This document shows positions 16,124 to 25,245 of a stretch of DNA of 64,000 bases, piece by piece. Under the pieces are notes generated by a model. That model did not search any database and was not told where the DNA came from. It was given only the letters and a program-made list of their open reading frames with translations. Both the position numbers and the translations under genes were made by a program. Source of the DNA: Ornithomonoglobus_A sp045649025 (GTDB lineage: Bacteria > Bacillota > Clostridia > UBA1381); contig JAZRPB010000006.1 of assembly GCA_045649025.1 (NCBI GenBank), positions 1-64,000 on the forward strand, read 5' to 3'. The first letter of the stretch is position 1. Each line of letters opens with the position of its first letter.

Positions 16124-16145
16124 AGTACCCCGCCTTTCGATTTTA

Positions 16146-17489
16146 TTATTCTAAAAATCCTTTATAATGACGCATTACCATCTGTGATTCTATCTGCTTA
16201 ACTGTTTCAAGAGCAACACCTTCAACAATCAATAGTGATGTGCCGCCGATTTGAAGTGATGTTATACCGAATATAGCACCAAATACGACTGGTAGTACTG
16301 CTATAATACCAAGGAATATAGCACCTATAAGGTTTAATCTTGAAGATATCTTTGAAATATAATCACTTGTTGGTTTACCAGGTCTGATACCTGGGATAAA
16401 TCCTCCACTCTTCTTTAGGTTATTCGATAATTCAATTGGATTAAACTGAATTGATGAATAGAAGTATGTGAAGAATATTATAAGTGCAAAATATACTATT
16501 GCATATACAAGACTGGTCCACCAAGCAGAAGCATAACCTGCTGACAAACAGCCAAGTACATAGTAGCCAACACCTGTTGTAGGCATATTACCGCCGCTTA
16601 TCAATCTAACGATTGTTGCAGGGAAAGCCATAATTGATGATGCAAAGATGATTGGCATAACACCGCCAGAAACAACCTTAATCGGAATGTTTGTGCTTTG
16701 TCCGCCATACATTTTTCTACCAACAACACGCTTTGCGTATTGAACTGATATTCTTCTTTCTGCATCAGAGAAGAATACAACAAATCCAATTGCTAATATA
16801 ACAACTGCTAAAATTGCAACTGTAACTATTATATTCTTTGCTGTTATGCCTGTGCCAAGGAAGCTGCTGTAAATTGTTGCGATTCCTGACGGTACTCTTG
16901 ATACGATACCGGCAAAGATAAGCAATGATACGCCGTTTCCAAGACCTTTTTCTGTGATTTGCTCACCCAACCATACAATAAATGCTGTACCAGCTGTAAA
17001 TGTTAGAACTATTGTAAGGAAGCCTAACACACTTGTGTTTGTTATAGCTTCAAGTCCGCCTTGTGCCTTCATATTATATAGAGTAACATAAAGACCTGCA
17101 CCTTGAACTAATGCCAAAACAATAGCAACATATCTTGTAATTTTGTTTAACTTCTTTCTGCCTGCAACGCCTTCCTTTGAAATTCTTTCCAAGGCAGGAA
17201 TTGCAACTGTAAGAAGTTGAATGATAATTGATGAGTTGATGTATGGAGATACACCAAGTGCAAATACTGTTGCATTTGAGAAAGCTCCACCTGTGAACAC
17301 ATCAAATAAGTTGAACAAGTCCATTCCGCCTGCGCCTGTTGGGCTTAAGAATGCTTGCATTGCATCTGCACTCAAAAACGGAACAGGAATATGTGCTCCG
17401 AATCTGAATACAACTAACATCAATAATGTAAATATGATTCTATTTCTCAAACTAGGAATTTTCCACGCATTTCTAATAGTGGTTAGCAT
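16146..17489 (-). CDS. secY: Protein translocase subunit SecY
   Basis: 447 residues with ten predicted membrane helices. It begins with the typical cytosolic start and first helix (RNRIIFTLLMLVVFRFGAHIP). The plug region and the family loops RRISVQYAKRVVG and GIRPGKPT (cytosolic loop between helices 8 and 9) are present. It forms the SecYEG protein-conducting channel. It sits three bases after rplO. Confidence 0.98.
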   Translation of the reverse strand: MLTTIRNAWKIPSLRNRIIFTLLMLVVFRFGAHIPVPFLSADAMQAFLSPTGAGGMDLFNLFDVFTGGAFSNATVFALGVSPYINSSIIIQLLTVAIPALERISKEGVAGRKKLNKITRYVAIVLALVQGAGLYVTLYNMKAQGGLEAITNTSVLGFLTIVLTFTAGTAFIVWLGEQITEKGLGNGVSLLIFAGIVSRVPSGIATIYSSFLGTGITAKNIIVTVAILAVVILAIGFVVFFSDAERRISVQYAKRVVGRKMYGGQSTNIPIKVVSGGVMPIIFASSIMAFPATIVRLISGGNMPTTGVGYYVLGCLSAGYASAWWTSLVYAIVYFALIIFFTYFYSSIQFNPIELSNNLKKSGGFIPGIRPGKPTSDYISKISSRLNLIGAIFLGIIAVLPVVFGAIFGITSLQIGGTSLLIVEGVALETVKQIESQMVMRHYKGFLE

Positions 17490-17491
17490 AA

Positions 17492-17932
17492 TTACATCAC
17501 CTCAGCCTTTCCGCCTGCCTTTTCAATCTTTTCCTTGGCGGATGCGCTGTATTTTGCAACTTTTACTGTAAGCTTCTTTGTAACTTCTCCTCTGCCGAGA
17601 ATCTTAACTCCATCAAGAGTTTTGCTTATTATGCCTGCTGACTTTAGAACTTCGGCTGTTACCTCTGTTCCGTCTTCAAGCTTATTCAAATCCTCTACAT
17701 TGATTGAAACATACTGTTTAGCAAATATATTCTTAAATCCGCGCTTAGGAAGTCTTCTGTATAATGGCATCTGACCGCCTTCAAAGCCCGGTCTTACTCC
17801 GCCGCCGCTTCTTGCGTTTTGACCTTTATGACCTTTTCCTGATGTTTTACCGGTTCCTGAACCGATACCTCTACCTACTCTTTTACGAGTAAATTTAGAG
17901 CCTTCTGCAGGTTGTAGTTCATCTAATCTCAT
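17492..17932 (-). CDS. rplO: 50S ribosomal protein L15
   Basis: 146 residues. The N-terminal glycine- and arginine-rich extension (RVGRGIGSGTGKTSGKGHKG) that threads into 23S rRNA is followed by the globular L18e/L15P domain. It sits between rpmD and secY. Confidence 0.98.
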   Translation of the reverse strand: MRLDELQPAEGSKFTRKRVGRGIGSGTGKTSGKGHKGQNARSGGGVRPGFEGGQMPLYRRLPKRGFKNIFAKQYVSINVEDLNKLEDGTEVTAEVLKSAGIISKTLDGVKILGRGEVTKKLTVKVAKYSASAKEKIEKAGGKAEVM

Positions 17933-17955
17933 TTGCTACACCTCCTATTCTTAAA

Positions 17956-18135
17956 TTAAAGTTCTTCAACGCTAACAAGATGTGAAACCTTGTTAATCAT
18001 TCCTCTAATCTGGGGAGTATCCTCATGCTCAACCACAGATCTGATCTTTTTTAATCCTAAAGCAGCAACATTAGCCTTTTGATTAACTTTAGCTCCTATT
18101 GTGCTTTTCACTAATGTGATTCTTAATTTTGCCAT
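17956..18135 (-). CDS. rpmD: 50S ribosomal protein L30
   Basis: 59 residues beginning MAKLRITLVKSTIGAKVNQK, with the ferredoxin-like fold and the family pattern ALGLKKIRSVVEHEDTPQIRG shortened to its core. It has an AGGAGG-like site (GGAGGG) ahead of the ATG and lies between rpsE and rplO, its conserved place. Confidence 0.97.
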   Translation of the reverse strand: MAKLRITLVKSTIGAKVNQKANVAALGLKKIRSVVEHEDTPQIRGMINKVSHLVSVEEL

Positions 18136-18148
18136 CTTGGTGCCCTCC

Positions 18149-18652
18149 TTAACCTCTGATTTGGTCTACGGACTTACCTCTTAGCTTAGCAACCTCTTCA
18201 ATTTGCTTAAGCTCTGACAAGCCCTGGATAGTAGCACTTACTACGTTTCTCTTGTTGTTTGAACGTAGACACTTTGTTCTAATATCTTTTATACCAGCAA
18301 GCTCAAGAACTGCTCTGGCAGCTCCGCCTGCGATAACACCTGTACCTTCAGCAGCCGGCTTTAACAATACCTTACCGGCACCGTGAATACCTATAACTTC
18401 GTGAGGAATTGTAGTTCCTACTAGTGGGACGCTTATAAGGTTTTTCTTTGCTGCATCAATACCCTTTCTTATAGCATCGGGAATTTCTGCTGCTTTACCT
18501 TGGCCGCATCCAACATGACCATTGCCGTCGCCCACTACTACAAGTGCACTAAATCTCATTGTTCTACCACCTTTAACGGTTTTAGCAACACGGTTTATAG
18601 CAACAACATTTTCTTCAAGCTCTAATACTGATGCGTCTATTTTCTGTGCCAT
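18149..18652 (-). CDS. rpsE: 30S ribosomal protein S5
   Basis: 167 residues. The N-terminal double-stranded RNA-binding domain (NRVAKTVKGGRTMRFSALVV, GHVGCGQGKAAEIPDAIRKG) and the C-terminal S5 domain (IPHEVIGIHGAGKVLLKPA) are both complete. It is involved in decoding fidelity and mRNA entry. Confidence 0.98.
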   Translation of the reverse strand: MAQKIDASVLELEENVVAINRVAKTVKGGRTMRFSALVVVGDGNGHVGCGQGKAAEIPDAIRKGIDAAKKNLISVPLVGTTIPHEVIGIHGAGKVLLKPAAEGTGVIAGGAARAVLELAGIKDIRTKCLRSNNKRNVVSATIQGLSELKQIEEVAKLRGKSVDQIRG

Positions 18653-18670
18653 TCATTCGTCCTCCCTTTC

Positions 18671-19030
18671 TTAGAATTTCAAGCCGCCTTCTCTTGCACC
18701 TTCAGCAAGAGCAGCAACTCTACCATGATATACATATCCGCCTCTGTCGAATACTACTTCTGTAATACCGGCAGCAACAGCCTTCTCAGCAACAGCCTTA
18801 CCAACTGCAGTAGCAGCTTCGATATTTCCGCCGTAGCCTTCAAAACCCTTATCCATAGATGAAGCTGCAACAAGTGTTACACCCTTTTCATCATCTATAA
18901 TTTGTGCGTATATGTTGTTTAAGCTTCTAAATACGTTAAGACGAGGTCTCGCAGCAGTACCGGAGATATTCTTTCTTACTCTTTTATGACGCTTAATTCT
19001 TGCAGCATTAGTATCTTTTCTTTTAAACAT
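18671..19030 (-). CDS. rplR: 50S ribosomal protein L18
   Basis: 119 residues. A basic N-terminus is followed by the L18 fold with RPRLNVFRSLNNIYAQIIDD and FDRGGYVYHGRVAALAEGAR. It binds 5S rRNA together with L5. It lies 19 bases after rplF and 18 before rpsE. Confidence 0.98.
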   Translation of the reverse strand: MFKRKDTNAARIKRHKRVRKNISGTAARPRLNVFRSLNNIYAQIIDDEKGVTLVAASSMDKGFEGYGGNIEAATAVGKAVAEKAVAAGITEVVFDRGGYVYHGRVAALAEGAREGGLKF

Positions 19031-19049
19031 TTAAGAACACTCCTTTCAA

Positions 19050-19598
19050 TTATTTCTTCTTACTACCTGTTTTACCTTCTTTACGTCTGATTGTTTCAGT
19101 CGTATACTTGATACCCTTACCCTTATATGGCTCTGGTTGTCTGTATTCTCTGATTTTAGCAGCAGTTGCACCAACAACCTCTTTATTAGCACCCTTAACA
19201 ATTATCTTGTTTGCAGATGGAACCTCAAGAGTAATACCTTCTTCCGGTGTGTATTCTACCGGATGTGAGTAACCAAGTGAAAGTACAAGTGTCTTTCCTT
19301 GTAATTGAGCTCTGTAACCAACACCGTTGATTTCAAGTTCCTTTGTGAAACCTTCTGTTACACCAACAACCATGTTGTTTACAAGTGTTCTTGTTAAGCC
19401 GTGAAGTGACTTGTGAATTTTGTCTTCAGAAGGTCTTTCCACTGTTATTGTGTCGCCGTCCTTCTTAACTATCATATCAGGGTGAAGCTGTCTTGTTAAA
19501 GTACCATTCTTACCCTTAACTGTAATTTCATTTGTATCACTGATCTTTACCTCTACACCGGCAGGAACAGTGATAGGCATTTTACCTATTCTTGACAT
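19050..19598 (-). CDS. rplF: 50S ribosomal protein L6
   Basis: 182 residues with two tandem L6 domains; the C-terminal signature PEPYKGKGIKYTTE and basic tail are intact. It begins MSRIGKMPITVPAGV. Confidence 0.98.
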   Translation of the reverse strand: MSRIGKMPITVPAGVEVKISDTNEITVKGKNGTLTRQLHPDMIVKKDGDTITVERPSEDKIHKSLHGLTRTLVNNMVVGVTEGFTKELEINGVGYRAQLQGKTLVLSLGYSHPVEYTPEEGITLEVPSANKIIVKGANKEVVGATAAKIREYRQPEPYKGKGIKYTTETIRRKEGKTGSKKK

Positions 19599-19672
19599 AG
19601 GGTTTTCCTCCTTAACTTAAATTCTCTTTGCACACTGCATTGTGCAAGTTTTCAGTTTATTTTGTTTTATGA

Positions 19673-20071
19673 TTACCAAACAAATGCAAGCACTTCGCCA
19701 CCTATGTGTGCTTTTCTTGCTTCCTTGTCTGTCATAATGCCCTTTGATGTTGATACAATTGCTATACCAAGACCCTTAAGTACTCTTGGCAATTCTTCTG
19801 CACTTGCATAATATCTAAGTCCGGGCTTTGAAACTCTCTTTAAACCACTGATAACCTTTTCGTTACTTGGTCCGTATTTAAGTGTAATTCTGATTACGCC
19901 TTGCTTACCATCTTCAATAATCTGATATTCCTTTATATAACCCTCATTCTTAAGGATTTCAACTATTGCTTTCTTCATATTTGAAGCAGGAACATCCACG
20001 CTGTCGTGCTTTGCAGAGTTAGCGTTTCTGATTCTTGTCAATAAGTCTGCGATCGGATCGGTTATTTGCAT
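19673..20071 (-). CDS. rpsH: 30S ribosomal protein S8
   Basis: 132 residues. It begins MQITDPIADLLTRIRNA and carries the C-terminal GIAIVSTSKGIMTDKEAR signature. It binds the central domain of 16S rRNA. In E. coli it is the translational repressor of the spc operon. A 95-base gap precedes it after rpsN. Confidence 0.98.
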   Translation of the reverse strand: MQITDPIADLLTRIRNANSAKHDSVDVPASNMKKAIVEILKNEGYIKEYQIIEDGKQGVIRITLKYGPSNEKVISGLKRVSKPGLRYYASAEELPRVLKGLGIAIVSTSKGIMTDKEARKAHIGGEVLAFVW

Positions 20072-20166
20072 TGATTTTACCTCCTTCCGAATTCTTAAAG
20101 AAATCGTACTTCTATATCTGTAATACTAATTTTCTTAACAAGCTATGTCCCAAACAGGACTAGTCT

Positions 20167-20352
20167 TTACCAAGATGCTTTTCTTACGCCGGGAATTTGA
20201 CCCTTGTAAGCTAATTCTCTGAAGCATATACGGCAGATACCGAACTTTCTTAAGTATGCGTGCGGTCTGCCACAAATCTTACATCTTGTGTAAGCTTGTG
20301 TTGAATACTTAGCTTTTCTTTGTTGTTTAACAACCATTGCTTTTCTTGCCAT
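20167..20352 (-). CDS. rpsN: 30S ribosomal protein S14, zinc type
   Basis: 61 residues, the short zinc-binding form. The ligands are two C-x2-C pairs, CKICGRP and CRICFRE. It ends with the invariant IPGVRKASW. The short form is essential in Firmicutes; a longer zinc-free paralogue, if present, is outside this window. Confidence 0.98.
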   Translation of the reverse strand: MARKAMVVKQQRKAKYSTQAYTRCKICGRPHAYLRKFGICRICFRELAYKGQIPGVRKASW

Positions 20353-20373
20353 GATTTTGTTCCTCCTTAAAAA

Positions 20374-20913
20374 CTATGAACGAAACGGTGCGCCCATTAA
20401 CTTCAACAATTCACGAGCTTCCTCGTCAGTTTTAGCTGTTGTAACAAAGTTAATGTCCATACCTCTTATCTTATCGATTTTATCATAGTCGATTTCAGGG
20501 AATATCAACTGTTCCTTTATACCAAGAGAATAGTTACCTCTTCCATCAAAACCATTAGGATTGATACCACGGAAGTCTCTTACTCTGGGAAGTGCCACAT
20601 TGAAAAGTCTGTCAACAAATTCATACATTTTGTCTGCTCTCAATGTTACTTTACAACCAATATTCATTCCTTCTCTAAGCTTGAAGTTAGCTACTGACTT
20701 TCTTGCCTTTGTTATAATAGGCTTTTGACCTGTTATTTTAGCCAAATCTCCGCAAGCAGCTTCAATTGCCTTGGGATTGTCTTTAGCTTCGCCCATACCA
20801 ATGTTGATAACGATTTTTTCAAGCTTCGGTATTTGCATTGTTGATTTATAACCGAACTTCTCCATCAATGCAGGAGCAACTTCACTTGTATATTTTTCTT
20901 GCATTCTACTCAT
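20374..20913 (-). CDS. rplE: 50S ribosomal protein L5
   Basis: 179 residues with the L5 signatures KLEKIVINIGMGEAKDNPK and FPEIDYDKIDKIRGMDI. It binds 5S rRNA and contacts P-site tRNA. It lies 26 bases after rplX. Confidence 0.98.
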   Translation of the reverse strand: MSRMQEKYTSEVAPALMEKFGYKSTMQIPKLEKIVINIGMGEAKDNPKAIEAACGDLAKITGQKPIITKARKSVANFKLREGMNIGCKVTLRADKMYEFVDRLFNVALPRVRDFRGINPNGFDGRGNYSLGIKEQLIFPEIDYDKIDKIRGMDINFVTTAKTDEEARELLKLMGAPFRS

Positions 20914-20939
20914 AGTTAGAATTTACCTCCTCTCGAAAA

Positions 20940-21260
20940 TTAATCGTTAAATGTTTCGTTACATTTCTTACAGTATCTTACCTTTGAGCCATCCTCAAGT
21001 ATTTTGATACCTGTTCTTGCAGCTTTGCCGCACTTTGAGCATACTCTCAAAACATTTGAAGCATCTATTGGAGCCTCAACCTTAACAATTGCACTTTGTT
21101 GACCTTGTGCTCTTGCCTTCTGATGCTTTGAAACTATTGCAACGCCCTCTACAACTACCTTGTTCTTTTCAGGAATAGCTGTAAGAACTTTACCTTCTAC
21201 GCCCTTATCTTTACCGGCAATAACTTTTACAACGTCGCCGCGCTTTACATGCATTTTCAT
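20940..21260 (-). CDS. rplX: 50S ribosomal protein L24
   Basis: 106 residues. The N-terminal KOW motif (HVKRGDVVKVIAGKDKGVEG) is followed by the L24 C-terminal domain with a C-x2-C ... C-x2-C set (CSKCGKA, CKKCNE). It is an assembly initiator of the 50S subunit. Confidence 0.98.
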   Translation of the reverse strand: MKMHVKRGDVVKVIAGKDKGVEGKVLTAIPEKNKVVVEGVAIVSKHQKARAQGQQSAIVKVEAPIDASNVLRVCSKCGKAARTGIKILEDGSKVRYCKKCNETFND

Positions 21261-21278
21261 TGTATCGTATCCTCCTTA

Positions 21279-21647
21279 TTAAAGAACTTCCGGAGCCAAT
21301 GATAGAATCTTCATGTATTCTTTATCTCTTAACTCTCTTGCAACAGGGCCAAAGATACGTGTACCTCTTGGGTTTTTATCATCTCTTACGATTACTGCTG
21401 CGTTTTCGTCAAATCTTATATATGATCCATCTGCTCTCTTTGACTCTTTAACTGTTCTTACTACAACAGCCTTTACAACGTCGCCCTTTTTAACAACGCC
21501 GCCCGGTGTTGCCTTTTTAACGCTGCAAATGATCTCATCGCCAACAGCTGCATATCTTTTCTTGGAGCCGCCCATAACACGGATACACATTACTTCTTTT
21601 GCACCTGTGTTGTCAGCTACCTTTAAAAGTGTTTGTTGCTGAATCAT
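21279..21647 (-). CDS. rplN: 50S ribosomal protein L14
   Basis: 122 residues beginning MIQQQTLLKVADNTGAKEVM, with the L14 signature AVVVRTVKESKRADGSYIRF split across the barrel. It sits at the intersubunit bridge with L19. Confidence 0.98.
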   Translation of the reverse strand: MIQQQTLLKVADNTGAKEVMCIRVMGGSKKRYAAVGDEIICSVKKATPGGVVKKGDVVKAVVVRTVKESKRADGSYIRFDENAAVIVRDDKNPRGTRIFGPVARELRDKEYMKILSLAPEVL

Positions 21648-21672
21648 TAAAATTCCTCCTTCCGGGCTAAAA

Positions 21673-21927
21673 TTATTTAACCTTTTCTACAATTTCAACT
21701 AATCTCCATCTCTTATCCTTTGATAGAGGTCTTGTTTCCATTACCTTTACCTTATCGCCAATTGAGCATACGTTTTCTTCATCATGTGCCTTTAGCTTAT
21801 AGGTACGTTTTACGATTTTTCCGTAAAGCGGATGCTTTACGCTGTATTCGATAGCAACAACGATAGTCTTGTCCATCTTATTGCTTACAACTTTACCGAT
21901 TTTTACCTTACGGCTATTTCTTTCCAT
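21673..21927 (-). CDS. rpsQ: 30S ribosomal protein S17
   Basis: 84 residues, an OB fold with GKVVSNKMDKTIVVAIE and the ETRPLSKDKRWRLVEI tail (here METRPLSKDKRW). It lies 25 bases before rplN and 40 after rpmC. Confidence 0.98.
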   Translation of the reverse strand: MERNSRKVKIGKVVSNKMDKTIVVAIEYSVKHPLYGKIVKRTYKLKAHDEENVCSIGDKVKVMETRPLSKDKRWRLVEIVEKVK

Positions 21928-21967
21928 GTGAAAAGTCCTCCTTTCAAGACATTATATAGCTATTCAA

Positions 21968-22171
21968 TTACATTGCACTGCCTTGCAATTCTCTCTCATG
22001 AATGATGGTTAAAATACGAGCAATAGTCTTTTTAACATCACCAATTCTTTTTGGGTTTTCCAGCTGATTAATAGCATTCTGGAATCTTAAGTTGAATAGC
22101 TCCTGCTTGTAAGAAGCAAGCTTTTCTTCTAACTCAGCTGTTGATAGGTCTCTTAGCTCATTTATTTTCAT
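21968..22171 (-). CDS. rpmC: 50S ribosomal protein L29
   Basis: 67 residues, all helical, with NELRDLSTAELEEKL and ELFNLRFQNAINQLENPKRI. It lies at the polypeptide exit tunnel beside L23. Its start is two bases after the rplP stop, suggesting translational coupling. Confidence 0.97.
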   Translation of the reverse strand: MKINELRDLSTAELEEKLASYKQELFNLRFQNAINQLENPKRIGDVKKTIARILTIIHERELQGSAM

Positions 22172-22173
22172 TC

Positions 22174-22596
22174 TTATTCACCATCCTTAGCTTCACGTTT
22201 TATAAACTTACACTTGATGGGAAGCTTATGCATAGCAAGTCTCATAGCCTCACGTGCAACCTCTTCGGAAACACCGGCAATTTCGAACATTACTCTACCC
22301 GGTTTAACAACCGCTACCCAATACTCCGGTGAACCTTTACCTGAACCCATTCGGGTTTCAGCAGGCTTTCTTGTGATAGGCTTATCCGGGAATATTTTTA
22401 TCCAAACCTTACCGCCACGCTTTGTGTATCTTGTCATAGCGATACGGGCTGCTTCAATTTGTCTTGAAGTTATCCATGCTGGCTCTGTTGCCTGCAAACC
22501 GAATTCACCGTTTGATACAACATTGCCGCGTGTTGCCTTACCTGTTAAACGACCGCGCATAACACGTCTGTATTTTACTCTTTTGGGTAATAACAT
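22174..22596 (-). CDS. rplP: 50S ribosomal protein L16
   Basis: 140 residues. MLLPKRVKYRRVMRGRLTGK opens the protein, and the loop RMGSGKGSPEYWVAVVKPGR that approaches the peptidyl transferase centre is intact. It overlaps rpsC by one base. Confidence 0.98.
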   Translation of the reverse strand: MLLPKRVKYRRVMRGRLTGKATRGNVVSNGEFGLQATEPAWITSRQIEAARIAMTRYTKRGGKVWIKIFPDKPITRKPAETRMGSGKGSPEYWVAVVKPGRVMFEIAGVSEEVAREAMRLAMHKLPIKCKFIKREAKDGE

Positions 22597-23312
22597 TATT
22601 GTTTGCCTCCCTTCGGTCTTCTTTGTCTTCTCTCCTTCTTTTCAGGAGCATTTGCTGCAGCTTCCTTTTTTCTGCCTTCAGCAACGTTAAGAATTTCGCC
22701 TTTGTAAATCCAAACTTTTACGCCAAGAATTCCGTATGTTGTTTTTGCTTCAGCAAAACCATAGTCTATATCAGCTCTTAGAGTTTGTAGAGGAATTGTA
22801 CCCTCGTGATATTGTTCTGTTCTTGCGATTTCTGCACCGCCAACACGACCAGCAACTGCTGTCTTAATACCTTTAACTCCAAGACGCATAGCTCTGCCCA
22901 TAACTTGCTTCATGGCACGTCTGAATGAGATTCTTCTTTCAAGCTGTGCTGCTATATTTTCAGCAACAAGCTGTGCATTTGTGTCGGGGCTCTTAACCTC
23001 GATAATGTTTACATTTACAGTTTTTGATGTAAGCTTTTCAACTTCTGACTTAAGCTTATCAATTTCAGCACCGCCTCTACCAATTATGATACCGGGCTTT
23101 GCTGCGTGAATTGAAATATAAACTCTGTTTTGTTTTCTTTCAATTGCTATTTTAGCAATACCTGCTTCAAAGCAAGTCTTTTTAACAAACTTTCTTATAT
23201 TATAGTCTTCAACCAATTGGTCGCCGAATTCCTTCTTGCCTGCATACCATTTAGAGTCCCAATCCTTAATGACTCCAACTCTCAGGCCGTGTGGATTAAC
23301 TTTTTGTCCCAT
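22596..23312 (-). CDS. rpsC: 30S ribosomal protein S3
   Basis: 238 residues. An N-terminal type II KH domain (about 40-110, with GIIIGRGGAEIDKLK) and the C-terminal S3 domain are followed by a basic tail. It forms part of the mRNA entry channel helicase site with S4 and S5. Confidence 0.98.
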   Translation of the reverse strand: MGQKVNPHGLRVGVIKDWDSKWYAGKKEFGDQLVEDYNIRKFVKKTCFEAGIAKIAIERKQNRVYISIHAAKPGIIIGRGGAEIDKLKSEVEKLTSKTVNVNIIEVKSPDTNAQLVAENIAAQLERRISFRRAMKQVMGRAMRLGVKGIKTAVAGRVGGAEIARTEQYHEGTIPLQTLRADIDYGFAEAKTTYGILGVKVWIYKGEILNVAEGRKKEAAANAPEKKERRQRRPKGGKQ

Positions 23313-23333
23313 TGAGTTAACCTCCTTTTCCGA

Positions 23334-23672
23334 TTAATTTTCCTTTTCCTTTAATACCAAGGTGATATGGCTGGTTCTCTTTAAGATTTTAAACGCTCTT
23401 CCTTGAGCTCTCGGTTGAATTCTCTTTAAAGTAGGACCTTGTGTTGCAAAACATTCAGCAACATATAAATTCTTTTTATCCATACCATTGTTGTTCTCTG
23501 CATTAGCGATTGCTGATGCAAGAAGCTTCTTTAAATACTCACTTGCTGACTTTGGTGTGTTGTTAAGAATAGCCATTGCTACGTTAGCAGGCTTATTTCT
23601 TATTAAGTCTAGCACTATCTTCACCTTTCTTGGTGAAATTCGAGCATATTTTAACACTGCACGTGCTTCCAT
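23334..23672 (-). CDS. rplV: 50S ribosomal protein L22
   Basis: 112 residues with the L22 pattern KYARISPRKVKIVLDLIRNK and the hairpin PRAQGRAFKILKRTSHI that lines the exit tunnel, the place where macrolide-resistance changes arise in other bacteria. Confidence 0.98.
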   Translation of the reverse strand: MEARAVLKYARISPRKVKIVLDLIRNKPANVAMAILNNTPKSASEYLKKLLASAIANAENNNGMDKKNLYVAECFATQGPTLKRIQPRAQGRAFKILKRTSHITLVLKEKEN

Positions 23673-23754
23673 GTCGAAAATCCTCCTTCCGATATTTTAG
23701 GACGCCCACAAGGGCAATCTGTATCTAAATTGTAAATATCATATTAATCAAAGC

Positions 23755-24027
23755 TTACCTTGAAGACTTTGAACCTGCATGACCCTTGTAGGTTCTTGTT
23801 GGAGCAAATTCTCCCAATCTGTGACCTACCATGTCCTCACTTACGAACACAGGAACATGCTTTCTGCCGTCATGAACAGCTATTGTATGACCTACCATTT
23901 CAGGGAATATAGTGGAAGCTCTTGACCAGGTTTTAATAACCTTTTTCTCGTTAGCTGCGTTCATTGCATCTATTCTTGACATTAAGCGTTCTTCAACAAA
24001 AGGTCCCTTTTTAAGTGATCTACCCAT
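23755..24027 (-). CDS. rpsS: 30S ribosomal protein S19
   Basis: 90 residues. It begins MGRSLKKGPFVEERLM and carries the signature IAVHDGRKHVPVFVSEDMVG. It binds the 30S head near the A and P sites. Confidence 0.98.
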   Translation of the reverse strand: MGRSLKKGPFVEERLMSRIDAMNAANEKKVIKTWSRASTIFPEMVGHTIAVHDGRKHVPVFVSEDMVGHRLGEFAPTRTYKGHAGSKSSR

Positions 24028-24066
24028 TTACTTGTTCCTCCTTTCAGGAATTTGTAACCAACGCAA

Positions 24067-24900
24067 TTATTTAGCGTTTCTTCTCTTAACGATGAACTTA
24101 TCTGTTCTGTTCTTCTTCTTTCTAGTCTTAAGACCAAGTGCAGGCTTACCCCAAGGAGTAACCGGTGCAGGTCTACCGATAGGTGACTTACCTTCACCAC
24201 CACCGTGCGGGTGGTCGTTCGGGTTCATAACAACGCCTCGAACAGTTGGTCTCCATCCCATATGACGTTTTCTTCCGGCTTTACCGATTGAAATGTTTTC
24301 GTGTTGTTGGTTGCCTACTACACCGATTGTAGCCTTACAATCCATACGAATCATTCTAACCTCACCCGATGGAAGTCTTACCTGTGCATAGTCGCCTTCT
24401 TTAGCCATAAGCTGAGCACTGTTACCAGCTGATCTTACAAGCTGACCGCCCTTGCCTGGATATAGCTCTATGTTGTGGATAAGTGTACCAACAGGAATAT
24501 CCTTTATAAACAATGCGTTACCCGGTTTAATATCTGCACCCTCACCTGATACAACAACGTGACCGTCTGTTAATCCAAGTGGTGCCAAGATATATGCCTT
24601 TTCACCATCTTCATATTGAATTAAAGCAATGTTTGCTGATCTGTTAGGATCGTATTCAATACCGATTACTGTTGCCGGCATACCGTCTTTATTTCTCTTA
24701 AAATCTATAATTCTGTACTTTCTTCTGTTGCCGCCGCCTCTATGACGAACTGTAATTCTACCATATGAGTTTCTACCTGCGTGCTTATCTTTCTTTGCAA
24801 GCAGTGAACGCTCAGGAGTAGACTTTGTTATTTCCGCAAAATCGGAAACTGTCATAAATCTTCTGGCAGGCGAAGTAGGATTATACTTTCTAATAGCCAT
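24067..24900 (-). CDS. rplB: 50S ribosomal protein L2
   Basis: 277 residues. An OB-like domain and an SH3-like domain are both present, as is the PxVRGVVMNPNDHPHGGGEG region with the conserved histidine needed for peptidyl transferase assembly. The tail ends in the usual basic stretch. Confidence 0.98.
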   Translation of the reverse strand: MAIRKYNPTSPARRFMTVSDFAEITKSTPERSLLAKKDKHAGRNSYGRITVRHRGGGNRRKYRIIDFKRNKDGMPATVIGIEYDPNRSANIALIQYEDGEKAYILAPLGLTDGHVVVSGEGADIKPGNALFIKDIPVGTLIHNIELYPGKGGQLVRSAGNSAQLMAKEGDYAQVRLPSGEVRMIRMDCKATIGVVGNQQHENISIGKAGRKRHMGWRPTVRGVVMNPNDHPHGGGEGKSPIGRPAPVTPWGKPALGLKTRKKKNRTDKFIVKRRNAK

Positions 24901-24942
24901 TATCCTTTACTCTCCTTATCTAAAATTTAACAGCTTTGAAAA

Positions 24943-25245
24943 TTACATTTCAAAGAATTCAATTGTCTTGCTGTCAGCTGCAAGAGTAACAATAGCTTTC
25001 TTCCAGGAAGGTCTTCTTCCTTCGTTTCTGCCCATTCTCTTTAGCTTTCCTGTTACGTTCATTGTATTAACGTCAGTTACCTTAACGCCAAATACTTCTT
25101 CGACAGCCTTCTTAATTTCAACCTTATTTGCAGTTTTTGGCACTTCAAATGTATACTTCTTGATTTCATTGCCTTGTCTGTCATAAACTGTTTCCATACT
25201 TCTTTCAGTTATGATAGGTCTTCTTATGATATCGTATGAGTTCAT
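24943..25245 (-). CDS. rplW: 50S ribosomal protein L23
   Basis: 100 residues with DIIRRPIITERSM and the KRMGRNEGRRPSWKKAIVTL extended loop. It forms the docking site for signal recognition particle and trigger factor at the tunnel exit. It overlaps rplD by one base. Confidence 0.97.
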   Translation of the reverse strand: MNSYDIIRRPIITERSMETVYDRQGNEIKKYTFEVPKTANKVEIKKAVEEVFGVKVTDVNTMNVTGKLKRMGRNEGRRPSWKKAIVTLAADSKTIEFFEM